64,000 bases of DNA from Chloranthus sessilifolius (taxonomy: Eukaryota > Streptophyta > Magnoliopsida > Chloranthales > Chloranthaceae): contig CM037593.1 of NCBI GenBank assembly GCA_021018995.1, positions 39,135,810 through 39,199,809 of the forward strand, written 5' to 3'. The position numbers and the translations under genes are program-made. The notes beneath the pieces are model-generated. The model was not told the origin of the DNA, did no database searches, and saw only the letters and a program-made list of their open reading frames with translations. Below are positions 20,563-32,455 of this stretch, in pieces. The number at the start of each line of letters is the position of its first letter. Within the stretch, counting starts at the first letter, position 1.

Positions 20563-21837
20563 ACTCTGTGATCATCACATCCCGTAGCCAAATACTTATA
20601 TCTACTTCCCCCGTAGTTGTCATGACCCATTCGTTGGTCATACGCCTTCAATTCCTGAAATATCCTTAAGATTTTTGATTTATTGCCCACCTTCTTATTC
20701 GAGCAATGTGATCAAAGGACTAATGACATACTTGACCTCTTTCAAAAGCATAAGCAAACACCCGATTCTTGTTCCCCATCCTCGCCATTGGAGGTGAAGT
20801 TAGAGCACAAAAAAAATGAAGATGCTAGGTTCAATCAAAATTTACCATTCTTGCGTTAGCAGGTTGCTTTAAAAAAAAGGATATATATGTAAAAAAATAC
20901 CAAGAAATCGAGTGAGAGCAATACGACGAATGAACCAGTCAATGAGCTCAGGGAAGCATAAGCAGCCCGTGAGGACATCTTTGGTAACTCTGCTAGAAAT
21001 GTATAAGCAAATTGTGAAGGCATCCCTGGTGTCCCATACTCCTAGATGTTGTCGTAAGGTGGCGGGAGGAAGATAAACTCCTGCTAACCATAGAATATGA
21101 GACCTTGATGGCACTGAAACATGACGAAGAGCTCAATCATGGCACCCCATACCCACTCTGAGAAAAAGATTGTTACTCACCTCTTTTAAAAAGCGTCAGA
21201 TACAAATTGTTCCCCCACATCACTGAGCCTTACCCCTCTTCCATTTTCTTTGTTTTCAGACACTAAATTGAAAGCCTCTCGGATATCTCTAGAAATGAAA
21301 CCGAAAACCAATGGATGACGACTGATGCAATCACCTACTACACCCACCGCACTACTCCAAAATAATGTCCACGGGATAGGATGATCAATACCAAAGGTAG
21401 ACCCCCGATATAGAGCTACTGTAACCAAAACAACTCCCCTGGTTTGATGACAGTATCAATCGATGTTTCTTCAAAGCTAACTCACCAAATGCACATGGCT
21501 CTCCGCGAACCCCAAGTATTCATCGAAAATTCATAAAAGCTCCATTGCACCTCGACACAGGGGCATTTTTTTTTACAATCACTTTAAAGGCCCCTACTTA
21601 CCCATAAAGAAGACGCAGAATAACAAAATTATCCTCTAAGGAATGCTACCGAAGATACTACGCTACCAATTATGCTGTGCTCCTACACTGGGGCATTTTA
21701 TTTTATTCTCTTTTAGTTATTTGCTTTCCCTGTTACATTATTTCCTTTCCTTTGTAATAGAAATAATAAAAAGAATGAAAAAAGAAAGAAAAAAAGAAAA
21801 AAAAGAGACAAAACTTACATCTTTTACTACCAGGCCC
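20563..21837 (-). pseudogene. Region after D pol with possible antisense ORF remnants
   Basis: No plus-strand ORF is convincing. On the minus strand two segments look exon-like: 21428-21186 (YRGSTFGIDHPIPWTLF to GVRLSDVGEQFVSDAF) and 21113-20869 (AGVYLPPATLRQHLGVW in one frame). Between them AGAG|GTGAGTAA at 21181/21180 is a good splice donor and TTTCAG at 21115 a good acceptor. This may be the downstream part of the antisense gene whose promoter lies at 33079 beyond the C insertion. I do not recognise a named domain; confidence is low. Confidence 0.3.
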
Positions 21838-22941
21838 TGCTAGCGATCTGTCTTACCTTTAAAAAGGGGTTTAAATTCACTCAATTCAAGGCAGATCACA
21901 CACACAGACGTGCAAGTATTCAGGGCCTGTTGTAGCAAGTTTTAAAAGAGTAAGTAAGGGAATGTCCATAGGGAGGTGAGTTCTAAATATGGTAAATCTC
22001 CAGATCTGAAAAGAGATCTGGCACCCTACCTAGTAAAAGAAAGGGGAGAGGTTTTAAAGGGTTGTCACTTAAGCTAAACTACAAATAAAATGCGAACTAA
22101 CTGAGATCGAGTCCAGAGATCTAGATCTTGCAAGTGGAAGTTAAAAATAGAAAATGGAGAATAGCAGCTTGGAGATTGGTCTCACTGTAATCAAGTTGAG
22201 CGGATCATGCTACAGGGGTAAAGCACACAAATCCCTCAGCTGGCTACAAGCACAGCTGCAGGGTAGAAGACTCCACTCTAAATCAAAGGATTTAACTGAT
22301 CTTAAGGCTATGGTCTGTTCACTTCAATGGTCACAATCCATCCTATAGACTTCATCAGATCCAAAGGTTTATGGTAGGAGAATCCAATTGAAACCAGAGA
22401 TTGGACTGATCTTAAGGGTATGATCTATCCACTTCAATGGTCACAGATCATCCTAGGGAATTCCTCCAAACCAAAGGTTTCAACCATAACATTAAAACTA
22501 CTACAGATGCTACAATTTCTAGGTCACAGACACAAGAAATTGCAAGGATATAAGATCTAGGGAGATCAGGTGGTATCCAATTGGTCTACCAGTTAAGTGG
22601 GTGAGCTGATCAACTGACTCCTCTACACAAATCTGATCGAGCACCAAATGAAACCAAAGGAACTATAGATCTAATTAAAATAGTAAAAACAACATTTATA
22701 TTGCAATAAAACTCACTCTACAATGAAATGCTCTCAGATTTGTAGTCTGTGTAGCAATTAACCCACAATAACACTCTCACCCTTACCCAATTACAGATCT
22801 AACCTCTCTCCTCGCCGCTCCTAGGGAATTAGCCAACCATAGTTGAGCTAAAAGAGGGAAAATGGAATTTTGCTGTAAGCTCTGATCTCCAAAATTTGAT
22901 CTAAATCTCGATCCCTCCCCCAATTACAGTTGGTGATCTCA

Positions 22942-22950
22942 TTATATAGC
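22942..22950 (-). promoter_or_regulatory. TATA box of C 3' LTR
   Basis: Minus strand GCTATATAATG, downstream of the CGATAGG array; the right LTR has the same at 31817-31825. Confidence 0.6.
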
Positions 22951-23159
22951 TTTTCCCTCTCGTTTCTCCCACCAATATTCCCTTCTTGAAGGTCCTCAGA
23001 GTTCGTTAGAGATTTGTCAGAACACGTGGAGTTGGTTAGGGTTTCCTAGAGCATCTTCAGGATCATCGTGCCGGTCACCCAAGTGCCTCGAGTTGCGTGC
23101 AGCAGGTCACTAAGTTGTAGCGTGCGAACAACCTACTTTCTGAGAAGTTCTTCACACAA

Positions 23160-23730
23160 TTTTGACAGGTTGAGGAAGCTTCTGACAGGTTCAAATGGCA
23201 CTTTTTGGTCCTTTCGCTAGGTTCTCAGATCTCTTCGATAGGTTTCGATAGGATGAGTCTTCTCATGATGCTTAAGCATTCTCAGCCCTTTGCCTGGAGC
23301 ATTCGACAGGTTGGGGAAGCTTTTCAACAGTTTGGAGGACCATTTCGATAGGTTCAGCTCTACATGCCATCATTCCGATAGGATTGTTCTCACTCCTATC
23401 AAAATGCTCAAGCACCCTTCGGTAGGTTTTATTCCAGCGTCTCCATCTCGATAGGTCCAGGCCACCATCCGACAGTTTTAGGAAACCATTCGATAGGTTT
23501 CCCTTACACCTCAGGCAGGCTTTCGATAGGATGGTTTCTTCCTTTCTTTCAGCTGCTCGATAGGTTCTTGGATCCTATCAAACTCTTCAATCCACACCAA
23601 TCCATCCTTTCTCTGCCTTTAGATCCTATCGAAACCTTTCCAACTGCACGAATTCCTCCAATTTTTACTCTCAGCTCCTATCAAAGTCTTCAGATAACCT
23701 CTCGATAGGATGTTTTCAGCCTATTTTCAC
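23160..23730 (-). repeat. CGATAGG motif array in C 3' LTR
   Basis: Many copies of TTCGATAGGTT / TTCGACAGGTT and the reverse CCTATCGAAA, about one per 20-40 bp. This replaces the CGCGAG motif found in A, B and F at the same U3 position. The internal array of C (27285-27560) uses the same motif. Confidence 0.75.
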
Positions 23731-23908
23731 TTCCTTCACCTTGCCCTTCTGTTTCCAGGTGCCCCAAGGGCCCAATGGTGTGCAGCCCTCTTGTGTGTCA
23801 TTGCTTGGTTTGCACTATGCTGAGAGATAGACTTCTTTGTGCGGCATTCTTGGGTGGTTTTCTGCATTTTTCCTATCTTTTATTGCTATCTACAAAATAG
23901 ACTCAACA

Positions 23909-24010
23909 GAGGTTTAGTAAAAAGTGCCTCCATGCATCTTTGAAAGTATAGAGCAACCTCAGACAGCCCATCAAATTGAAAAATGCTTCCAAGCAATACG
24001 TAACCGAAAC
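23909..24010. other. 102 bp of unexplained sequence where C should have its PPT
   Basis: In B and F the LTR is bordered by a CACCCCCAAACCTAATC-type tract (complement of the PPT). In C this is replaced by about 100 bp starting GAGGTTTAG that I cannot match to B or F; similarity resumes at GAGCAAAGGA (about 24013). Confidence 0.5.
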
Positions 24011-25590
24011 GCGAGCAAAGGAGAAACAGAGAAAATTAAAAATGCCACTTTCGTAGGGATCACAGATGCATTTAGCGTATGTATCAAGCCTTTTAAACCC
24101 CTAGGTGGTCCCTAGTGGAGGAATGAAGTCTCCTGAGGGTTTTCAGTGAAGGTACCCACAAACTTCTCCAGTAAAGTTAGTTAATAGTAGTGCATCCTGC
24201 TAAAACAAAGTTTAAGTAAATAAAATCAATTCACACCATGTCCATTCAATTCATTAGAGGAATTTCAATAGAAAAAAAAAACATCAGTTCAAAACTTGAA
24301 CGTCTGCTATAATCCTTCACCATCACTCAACTCATGTCAAGGCATTTCTCTTAAAAATTAATGCATGGCTCACCTTTCACTTGAGAATTCTGTTTTGATA
24401 CTACCCCCATCAAATTGGACTTCAGACCCAAGTCTCACTAAGACTGTTCACTCAGCAAAACAAATGAAGGGTGTAGTCTTTCACACAACTCAAGAGCAGT
24501 TGCAGCCCTCAAATAGGACTGCAAGCATGAGCATAGGCATTGCTCTATTTTCATAAATTGTCCAACTCTTTACACCATAGATTAAGCAGCTCCTCATCTC
24601 CACATGACAGCTCAGTCCATTTCAGATCAGTGAGGTCTTTTTATTGGGTTGTAATGTGGCTTAGGGATGAGGTTTGTAAAAGAATGAATAGGTAAAATAG
24701 GATTCAAAATTGAGAAATCAGTAAGGGTAAGGAGATGATTTGCAACTCAACCTTCTTCACTTAAGTATGATTCTATTTTCTTCTTGAACTTTCAGAGCTA
24801 AAGTGACCAGCTTCTTCTCTTCTTTTCAATCTTTTAATGAAATGACTTCTCTTTCTCATTCTTTCACATAATTTATTTTATTTTATTTTATTTTTTAATG
24901 GGCTGGAATGCCACAACACCACCAAATGAGTTTTCCTCTTACTCAACCAAATTTTAAACCTTGCTCCTCTAACCTCACTTCTCCTTCTATCTCATGATTC
25001 CTCAGATTTACGGTGAGCTGAAATAGGTCAAAAGATTTTGGGTTCAAATTTTTTGGTTTTTATCAAAGAAAAACAGGGATTTTTAAGGCTCAAAAGGTGT
25101 GTATCAAGGGCAGTTCAGTGGTGGAAATTTTTTGGCTCAAACTGTCCAAGGGATGGCCTTACTTCATGTCCTCCATGTCATGAATGCTGTCAAGCTGCTT
25201 CAACTTGGATTTGCCTAACTTCTAGTGAGCAGAATTGAGTCCAATCAGTCCTTAGAGTAGAAAAAATTGCCAAGATACTCTTCAAAGAAATTAAAAAAAT
25301 TTTAGGCCCAAATCTCACTGGGTATGACCTTCAATCAAAATTTCTGGGGTGTATCCTCACAGTCTCCTCTCATTTCAGGTTTACTATACATAAAAAAAAA
25401 TAAAATTTTTTTTTTCGAAAATTCTTGACATTTACTTCATGACAAATGTTAAACTACCACTTATTTCAGTTTTAAACAGTTCTTTTTAATTTCCTCTTTT
25501 TCCAAAAAATCAAGTGAGAATTTACTCTAATTCCAAACACTCCTTTTTTAGACTAGCTGCACTATCACTAACTCATTTCATTGGCATACC
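24011..25590 (-). other. Conserved 3' non-coding region of C
   Basis: Alignable in patches with 13799-15389 of B and 50900-52535 of F. No convincing ORF. Plus-strand frames at 23924 and 24365 are short and compositional. Confidence 0.5.
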
Positions 25591-25610
25591 TGCCATACCC
25601 CCAAATCTAA
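25591..25610 (-). other. Internal polypurine-tract-like site of C
   Basis: Minus strand reads TTAGATTTGGGGGTATGGCA, matching the internal sites of B (13784) and F (52535). Confidence 0.5.
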
Positions 25611-25780
25611 ATTAAACAGTGTCCTCAATATTTTACACTATGAAATCAGTAGATAGACATGGTAAGAAGATATCTACATAGTAAAAAAAAAATACATGAA
25701 AACAAAATTATATTAATATGTCAAATATATACATGAGACAAGTGAAAAAGAAACTAAAATAATAAACTGCCACATCTATT

Positions 25781-26980
25781 TACAGGCATCATCTGGCCAA
25801 CCATAGAGGTCAACTAGGTTTTTCAGCTCATCCTTAGATAAAGGAGCTTTTCCTTTAGATTTTGATTTTTGTTGCAGGTTCTTTGGTGCCTCCTTAGACT
25901 AGGCAGCTGGTTGTTTTCCTTTTGGATCAACCGCAACAACAGAATCTGAATCTGAATCAGAAGGAAAAAGGGCATTGGGGTCCAATCCTAGAGCTGCAAC
26001 AGTCTTCTTTCTTTCTTCCCTAGAGAGTAAGGTGAAAGAGGTGTCAGGTTGGGTTGGGGGCTTGGTGGGGTGAGCTTCTTTAGACTAGGCAGTAGGCTTC
26101 TTTCCTTTCTTGATAGAAACAACAGATGGAGCAGATCTTTTGGCAGTAACGTTCTTCTTAGTGGAAGCCCTTTTAGATTTTGGAGGGGTAGGTTGAGTAG
26201 GGGGAGGTTCCTGGGCTGGAGGAGGGTGAATATCCATAGGTGGGGTAGGAGGAGGTTGAATTGTAGAAGGGGGACAGGTTTGAGTGAAGGGAGGCTCAGT
26301 AGGAGATGTTGTAGCTAGAGGGGTAGGTTGAAAGGGCTGAGAGCTCAAGGAAGCAACCTTTTTCTCCAATAGGTCAATTTGTTTTGCTGCATAGAGCAGG
26401 TTGGCATCAGAGAGTTCCTTGGTGGCCTTTAGTATCTCTTGAGCATTGGCTAATTTTTTCTTGAGAAGCTCATAATTCTTCTCATATATGGAAATTAGAC
26501 TCTTAGCAGCAGCCAACTATTTTGCTGACTCATAACGAGTCAGGATTTCAATCCACCCTAGAGAGATATCTCAGAGCTTGATTCTGTGCTCCAATTCCAT
26601 GTTGGCAATCCTCTCCTCATAAGGGGCTTCAAGGGAGGCTCGGAGTGCAGCCATACCTCTCAGGACATCCCTTTGGATGTAAGGGTCGTCCCTCATGGCA
26701 TACAGCAGGGTGAGGTAAGGGGGGATGTACATGTTCTGTCAAGGGTGGGCAAAGGGGCTTCCGCAGCTAGAGCAGCCCTTTCTAAGGGTGTTTCTATCTC
26801 AGGCTCTTGAATTTCGATAGCTTTTGCCTTCTTGGCCTTAGGAGCCTTCTTAGGCATCTCCTCAGAGAGCTTCCTCTTAACAGGTGGTTTGGAAGCTGGC
26901 TTCGATTTCTTGGAGGATTTGGGGGTAGAAGCAGCTGGTCTCCGGAGTAGGTTTGCTAGGGTTTCCTCAGGCTCAACCAT
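25781..26980 (-). pseudogene. Shortened envelope-position ORF of element C
   Basis: Starts MVEPEETLANLLRRP at 26980 and runs through a Lys-rich segment with nuclear-signal-like clusters (PPVKRKLSEEMPKKAPKAKK) to about 26693. The middle (26680-26520) is broken. The C-terminal part at 26516-26085 is a coiled coil (YEKNYELLKKKLANAQEILK) followed by a Pro-rich tract and a basic end, then acidic residues; a final frame ends near 25781. The globular domain present in B (residues 46-270) is missing. Confidence 0.6.
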
Positions 26981-27284
26981 TTTACTCTCAGGGATTGTTC
27001 ACTCACCAACTTGTAATGGAATTCAGAGGTTAACAATTAGAACAACAACAAAATGGTGGTGGGAAGGCAACTTACCCCAAAATTCCTTTGGTTTAATAGA
27101 GCTCGCAATGCACAGCTCCAATTTCTCCAAAATCATATGCAAAATGCTCTTCTGTGCAAGCTTAATGCACTTACGAAATGGCAGACTGAATAGTTGAAGG
27201 TGCTGCGAGGACTCAGTGGAGAGAGAGGGAGGTGAAAGAGAGGAAGAGAGCTAAGGTTTTTTAGAGGGTATGGAATGAGGCACA

Positions 27285-27560
27285 AATGACCTATCGACAG
27301 GTATATAAGGGGTGAAATACGATTTCGATAGGATGAATTGGATGGTTTCGATAGGTTCATGCGTCCTGTCGAAAGCTTAGCAGACAAAGCTTTCAAAAGG
27401 GATGATTTGATAGGATCCCGATAGGTGGAACCACCCTTCCGATAGGCCTCAGTGCCTATCGAAACCATCAAATATCCTGTCGAAATCACCATGTGACCTA
27501 ACGAAAGGTGAACTTGACCTATCAAAAGCTCCCAAAACCCAAATAAGGCTGCATTTCTGG
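27285..27560 (-). repeat. Internal CGATAGG motif array of C
   Basis: Motifs CCTATCGAAA, TTTCGATAGGATG, CCTGTCGAAA and ACCTATCGACAGG recur about every 20-40 bp. A 148-residue minus-strand frame that crosses it is not considered a gene. The array lies between the post-pol junction and the envelope-position ORF. Confidence 0.75.
27299..27309 (-). promoter_or_regulatory. TATA box upstream of the C envelope-position ORF
   Basis: Minus strand CCCCTTATATACC lies at the downstream edge of the array, about 320 bp before the ATG at 26980. This is a stronger TATA match than the B equivalent. Confidence 0.6.
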
Positions 27561-27787
27561 GCACTCTAAGCCTTAGCACTCAGCAGGCTCTTTTGCTGTG
27601 CTGCTCTATAGTTTGTTTCCCTTGGGGACAAGCTCCCATTATCTCAGGACAGTTGGTAATATTGACCTGATGGCCTAGTATTTAGCATGACAGTTTTTAT
27701 TGCAAAAAAATAAATAATCAACAACAAAGTAAACACCTAAAACAAAAGTAAAGTATGGTACATATGATACATACTGAACTTCAGGGG

Positions 27788-28345
27788 CTAATCTGAAGGA
27801 TCTGAAAGGTCCATGGTCTCCTCAGGCTCATCAAACTTGGCACCTTTCGTGAATCTTTTCTGCAGCAATTGTCCATTCCCTGGGTGTTGTTTTGTATTTG
27901 TGAACCACACATTGCCCTGCATCAGCTGATGTGGATTTTCATGCACAACCTTCTCTAGTACATCAATGGAAAAATAGGCCTCATCTAGAGGGGGTTGATG
28001 AGTTGTGTTGTACACATTCAGCTTTACTTTCATGTTGCCAAAGGAGACTTCCATGACTCCTGACCTGCATTGTATACAGGCATTAGCAGCGGCCAAAAAG
28101 GGCCTGCCTAGAATCACAGGTATGGAAGAAACACATTTGCTTGGCTCCATGTCTAGCACCAAAAAGTCAGCAGGGTAAAAGAACTTGTCAACTCCCACCA
28201 GGACATCTTCAATGACCCCCATAGGCTTCCTTTCAGATCTGTCAGCCAATTACAAGACCACATGTGTGGGCTTCAACTTTCCAAAGCCCAGCTTCTCATA
28301 TACTGTATATGGTAGTAAATTCACATTGGCTCCTAGATCTAATAA
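27788..28345 (-). pseudogene. Aspartic protease of element C
   Basis: Active site LLDLGANVNLLPY with the Asp at 28339-28337, then LADRSERKPMGVIEDVLVGV-like sequence and IPVILGRPFLAAANA, the same layout as B. One in-frame stop near 28249 where a Gln codon would fit. It ends at DLSDPSD, stop at 27788, and no RT follows. Confidence 0.8.
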
Positions 28346-30388
28346 GGCTTTCTCAATTTTATGATCCCCAATGATGCAGGGGATAGTGGGCACTCCAGGG
28401 TCTTGAAGTTTTGTGGGGGTAGCAATAGACAGAATTTGCTTTACCTTTTCTGCTGAAAAGACCTTCTTGGATAAGTGTATCCTAGACTGTCTTTTATGGG
28501 TGCATAACTCCTTCAGAAACTTGGCATAGGCTGGAACTTGTTTAATTGCATCAAGTAAAGGCAAGTTGATCTTTACTTGCTTAAAAATTTTCATCATTTC
28601 CTCTATTTTACCTTGCCCTTTATCAAAAGGGGAAGGTGCTTGCAATGCTTTAGGAAATGGCAAATGTGGGATTGCTCCCTCATTTGCAGCCTTAGCCAAT
28701 GGGTCATCTTTCTTTTTGATTTTTTTCTTTTCTTGAGGATCATTATTAACCTTTTTCTTCTCATTTGGTTGCCCCTTCATGTCCTCCACTAGTGGCCCTT
28801 GTTGTGTCCTTTTGAAAACCACCTCTTTGCCTTTTTCAAAATTTCTCAAAGTCTCATTGCCAACTTGGTTATCCACCAGCCTTCCACTTCTTAATGTCAT
28901 AATGGATTTGGCTTCCTCATAGGTGGAGGAAAATTCACCCACTACATACTGTCTCCTTGGGTACATCCAGTGGTTGGCTAGGCAGCCTCCCTTCCTCTCT
29001 CTTAGTCAAGGCATTAGACAGCCAACCAAGATGGTCTTCTATCTTCTTAATGCTTTGGCTGTGAGAGTGCACAGTTTGAGTTAAGGGACCCAAATTCTGC
29101 AGTGAGGCCAGAACTTGTTCCTTGAAAGACGGTGATCTCACAGCTGGAGGGGGTGCAGGTTGCTGCACAGGTTGACCCATAGGTTGGGTCATGGGCTGCT
29201 GATAATGAGGCTTGGGAACATAAATTTAGTAGTAAGGTTGAGCATTTTTATAGGGCATGAGTTACTGTGGTTGTTGCTGCTGGTTTGGGTAGGCATCTTG
29301 TCTCCACCTCAAGTTGGGGTGGTTTCTCCATTGGTACCCAGCAGCAAGTTGTTGCCCATAAGACATAGTGGTAGCCACATGCTCCGTTACAAAATCTAGA
29401 AACTGGACAGTTGATGGGCATTCCTCAAGGGAGTGAGCAGGGGACTGGCAGATAGCACATGCCTCCTCCACCCTAGCAGCCATGGGTGACTGCATTGCTC
29501 CAATGAGGTTATCAAATTTCAGTGCCAGGCTATCCACTTTCCTCTCCAAATCACTCTGCACATTTACCTCAAACATCTTCCCTCTGGTGGTATTCTCTTT
29601 CACCAATCTAGGAGGATCTAAGTCCCTAGACAAGGTCTCCCTCTTATGGAGTTCTCACTAATGATATCAAACAACTCCCTGGCCTCCTTAGCAGTTTTAT
29701 GGAGGTAGGTGCCACCACAAGAAGCATCTACCATGTCTCTGCTTTTCGAAATAATCTCTTGATAAAAACTTTGAACCAATTGCCATTCAAGGATTTGATG
29801 GTGGGGGCATTTCTTTAGGAGTTCCTTGAATCTCTCCCAAGCTTGGTGAAAATCCTCATTTGGATCTTGGGCAAATGAGATGATGCCCTTTCTCAACTAG
29901 CTTGTTTTTGACATGGGGAAGAATTTGGCCAAAAACTGACATTGAAGATCACTCCAGGACTAAATGCTATTGGGTGGAAGCATTGACAACCAGGTCCTGG
30001 CTCTATCCTTCAATGAAAAAGGAAAGATTCTTATCTTGGTTGCCTCCTCCCCCAAACCTATGATGTTGAAAGTGGTGCAGAGTCCTAAGAATTCATCAAT
30101 GTGCTTATAAGGATCCTCTTTAGTCAGGCCATGAAATGAGGGTAGCATTTGGATTATGGAAGACTTTATTTCATAATTTCCTTGAGCAGCTAGGAACTGA
30201 ATGCAGAAGGGTGAATTGTAAACCCCTGGTGCATTAAATTCCTTGAGATTTCTAGGCTGCTGTTGCTAACCCATTTCGGGAAATTTAGCTGCAACAAATG
30301 TGAGTGGAGTTTGTCTAGATCTGAGAAGTCTTTCAACCTCTGGATTTAATGGGACAATCTGAGGTTGGAGAGTTCTTCTCCCAAACAT
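28346..30388 (-). pseudogene. Gag of element C with CCHC zinc knuckle
   Basis: Start ATG 30388 (MFGRRTLQP). Capsid-like part 30148-29618: LPSFHGLTKEDPYKHIDEF, PFSLKDRARTWLSML, WQLVQSFYQEI, YLHKTAKEARELFDI. A one-base frameshift near 29630 leads to the nucleocapsid part with CAICQSPAHSLEEC (C-x2-C-x4-H-x4-C) at about 29460 and WRNHPNLRWRQDA. A Gln/Pro-rich linker and a second shift near 28950 lead into the gag-pro joint with TLRSGRLVDNQVG. In-frame stops at about 29957, 29895 and 29260. This is the most complete gag in the window. Confidence 0.85.
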
Positions 30389-30688
30389 ACACCACTCAAG
30401 ATCTAATGTAGAGCAAATCTTCAAACGCAATAAGTAGGAACAAAAACAAATGACTAATGAATCTAAAAATTAATTGATCGGACAAATAAAGGGGAGTAGA
30501 GGGATGCAAACTCAAGAGCAGCCTCCAGCACAATGCTCCTCTTTCGCAGTAGCTTCAGATCTGATAAAATACAAACATAACTAAAACAACAAGACTTACA
30601 AACACAGTTAGTGAAAAATCAAACAAACTATCACAGATCTATGATCTAAACTAAAACAAACATAGATCTACCAATTTAAGAAATACTT
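30389..30688 (-). other. Leader of element C
   Basis: Untranslated leader between PBS and gag, of about the same length as in B and F. Nothing else recognised. Confidence 0.5.
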
Positions 30689-30704
30689 CCCTGACAGCGG
30701 TGCC
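30689..30704 (-). other. Primer-binding site of element C
   Basis: Minus strand TGGCACCGCTGTCAGGGA, the tRNA-Asp type site with a few mismatches, next to the LTR start at 30712. Confidence 0.7.
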
Positions 30705-30711
30705 AAAAACA

Positions 30712-32455
30712 TGTTGGCGATCTGTCTTACCTTCAAAAAGGGGTTTAAATTCACTCATTTTAAGGCAGATCACACACACAGACCTGCAAGTATTCAAGGC
30801 CTGTTGTAGCAAGTTTTAAAAGAGTAAGGGAATGTCCACAGGGAGGTGAGTTCTAAATATGGTAAATCTCCATATCTGAAAAGAGATCTGACACCCTACA
30901 TAGTAAAAGAAATGGGAGAGGTTTTAAAGGGTTGTAACTTAAGCTAAACTACAAATAAAATGCAAACTAACTGAGATCGAGTCCAGAGATCTAGATCTTG
31001 CAAGTGGAAGGGTTTAAAAATAGAAAATGGAGAAGAGCAGCTTGGAGATTGGTCTAACTACAATCAGATTGAGCTGATCATGTTACAGGGGTTCAAAGCA
31101 CACAAATCCCTCAGCTGGCTGCAAGCACAACTGCAGGGTAGAAGACTCCACTCTAAACCAAAGGTTTAACTGATCTTAAGGCTATGGTCTGTCCACTTCA
31201 ATGGTCACAAGCCATCCTATAGACTTCATCCAATCCAAAGGTTTATGGTAGGAGAATCCAATTGAAACCAGAGATTAGACTAATCTTAAGGCTATGATCT
31301 GTCCACTTCAATGGTCACAGATCATCCTAGGGAATTCCTCCAAACCAAAGGTTTCAACCACAATATTAAAACCACTACGGATGGTGTAATTTCTAGGTCA
31401 CAGACACAAGAAATTGCAGGGATATCAGACCTAGGGAGATCAGGTGGTATTCAAGAGGTCTACCAGTTAAGTGGGTGAGCTAATCAACAAACTCCTCTAC
31501 ACAAATCTGATCTAGCACCAAATGAAACCAAAGGAACTATAGATCTAATTAAAATAGTAAAAACAACATTTACATTGCAATAAAACTCACTCTATAATAA
31601 AATGCTCTCAGATCTGTAGTCTGTGCATCAATTAACCCACAACAACACTCTCATCCTTACCCAATTACAGATCTAACCTCTCTCCTCACCGCTCCTAGGG
31701 AATTAGCCAACCATAGTTGAGCTAAAAGAGGGAAAATGGAATTTCGCTACAAGCTTTGATCTCTAGAATTCGATCCAAATCTCGATCCCTCCCCCAAATT
31801 ACAGTTGGAGATCTCATTATATAGCTTTTCCCTCTCGTTTCTCTCGCCAATATTCCCTTCTAGAAGGCCCTCAAAGTTCGTTAGAGATCTGTTAGAGCAC
31901 GTGGGGTTGGTTAGGGGAATCTTCAGGATCATCTGCTGGTCACCCAAGTGCCTCGGGTTGCGTACAACAGGTCACTAAGTTGCAGTGTGCGAAGAGCCTA
32001 CTTTCTGAGAAGTTCTTCACACGAATTCGACAGGATAGGATAGGTTCCCCTTACACCTCAGGCAGGCTTTCGATAGGATGGTTTCTTCATTTATTTCAGC
32101 TGCTCGATAGGTTCTTGGATCCTATCGAACTCCTCAATCCACACGAATCCATCCTTTCTCTGCCTTCAGATCCTATCGAAACCTTTCCAACTGCACGAAT
32201 TCCTCCATTTTTTTCTCTCAGCTCCTATCAAAGTCTTCAGATAACCTCTCAATAGGATGTTTTTACCCTATTTTTACTTCCTTCGCCTTGCCCTGCTGTT
32301 GCCACGTGCCCCAAGGGCCCAATGGTGTGCAGCCCTCTTATGTGCCATTGTTGGGTCTGCACTGTGCTGAGAGATAGACTTCTTTGTGCGGCATTCTTGG
32401 GTGGTTTTCTGCATTTTTCCTATCTTTTATTGCTATCTACAAAACAGACTCAACA
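30712..32455 (-). repeat. 5' LTR of element C (right copy)
   Basis: About 1.74 kb, plus-strand ends TGTTGGCGATCTG and ACTCAACA. Highly similar to 21838-23908 except for a loss of about 330 bp at about 32030-32045, where the array jumps from TTCGACAGGAT to GATAGGTTCCCC. TATA box at 31817-31825; 38-bp motif at 31180-31217 and 31290-31327. Confidence 0.85.

Larger units (their letters stand above)
21838..23908 (-). repeat. 3' LTR of element C (left copy)
   Basis: About 2.07 kb. Plus-strand ends TGCTAGCGATCTG and ACTCAACA. Contains the CGATAGG motif array (about 23160-23720), TATA box (22942-22950), and the 38-bp motif at 22306-22343 and 22416-22453. It is about 330 bp longer than the right copy because it keeps the full array. 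Confidence 0.85.
21838..32455 (-). mobile_element. Element C: Athila-like element lacking RT, RNase H and integrase
   Basis: Minus-strand order: 5' LTR (32455-30712), tRNA-Asp type PBS, leader, gag, protease, then directly a motif array, TATA box, shortened envelope-position ORF, internal PPT-like site, 3' non-coding region, 3' LTR (23908-21838). The whole RT-RNase H-integrase block is absent: protease ends at 27788 and sequence equivalent to the post-pol stretch of B follows within about 20 bp. Flanks (GGCCC on the left, GAGGC on the right) are not a clean target duplication. Confidence 0.85.

Noticed and set aside
27133-27579. 148-residue minus-strand frame upstream of the C extra ORF
   Set aside because: It spans the CGATAGG array and TATA box; no similarity to any gag or pol part.
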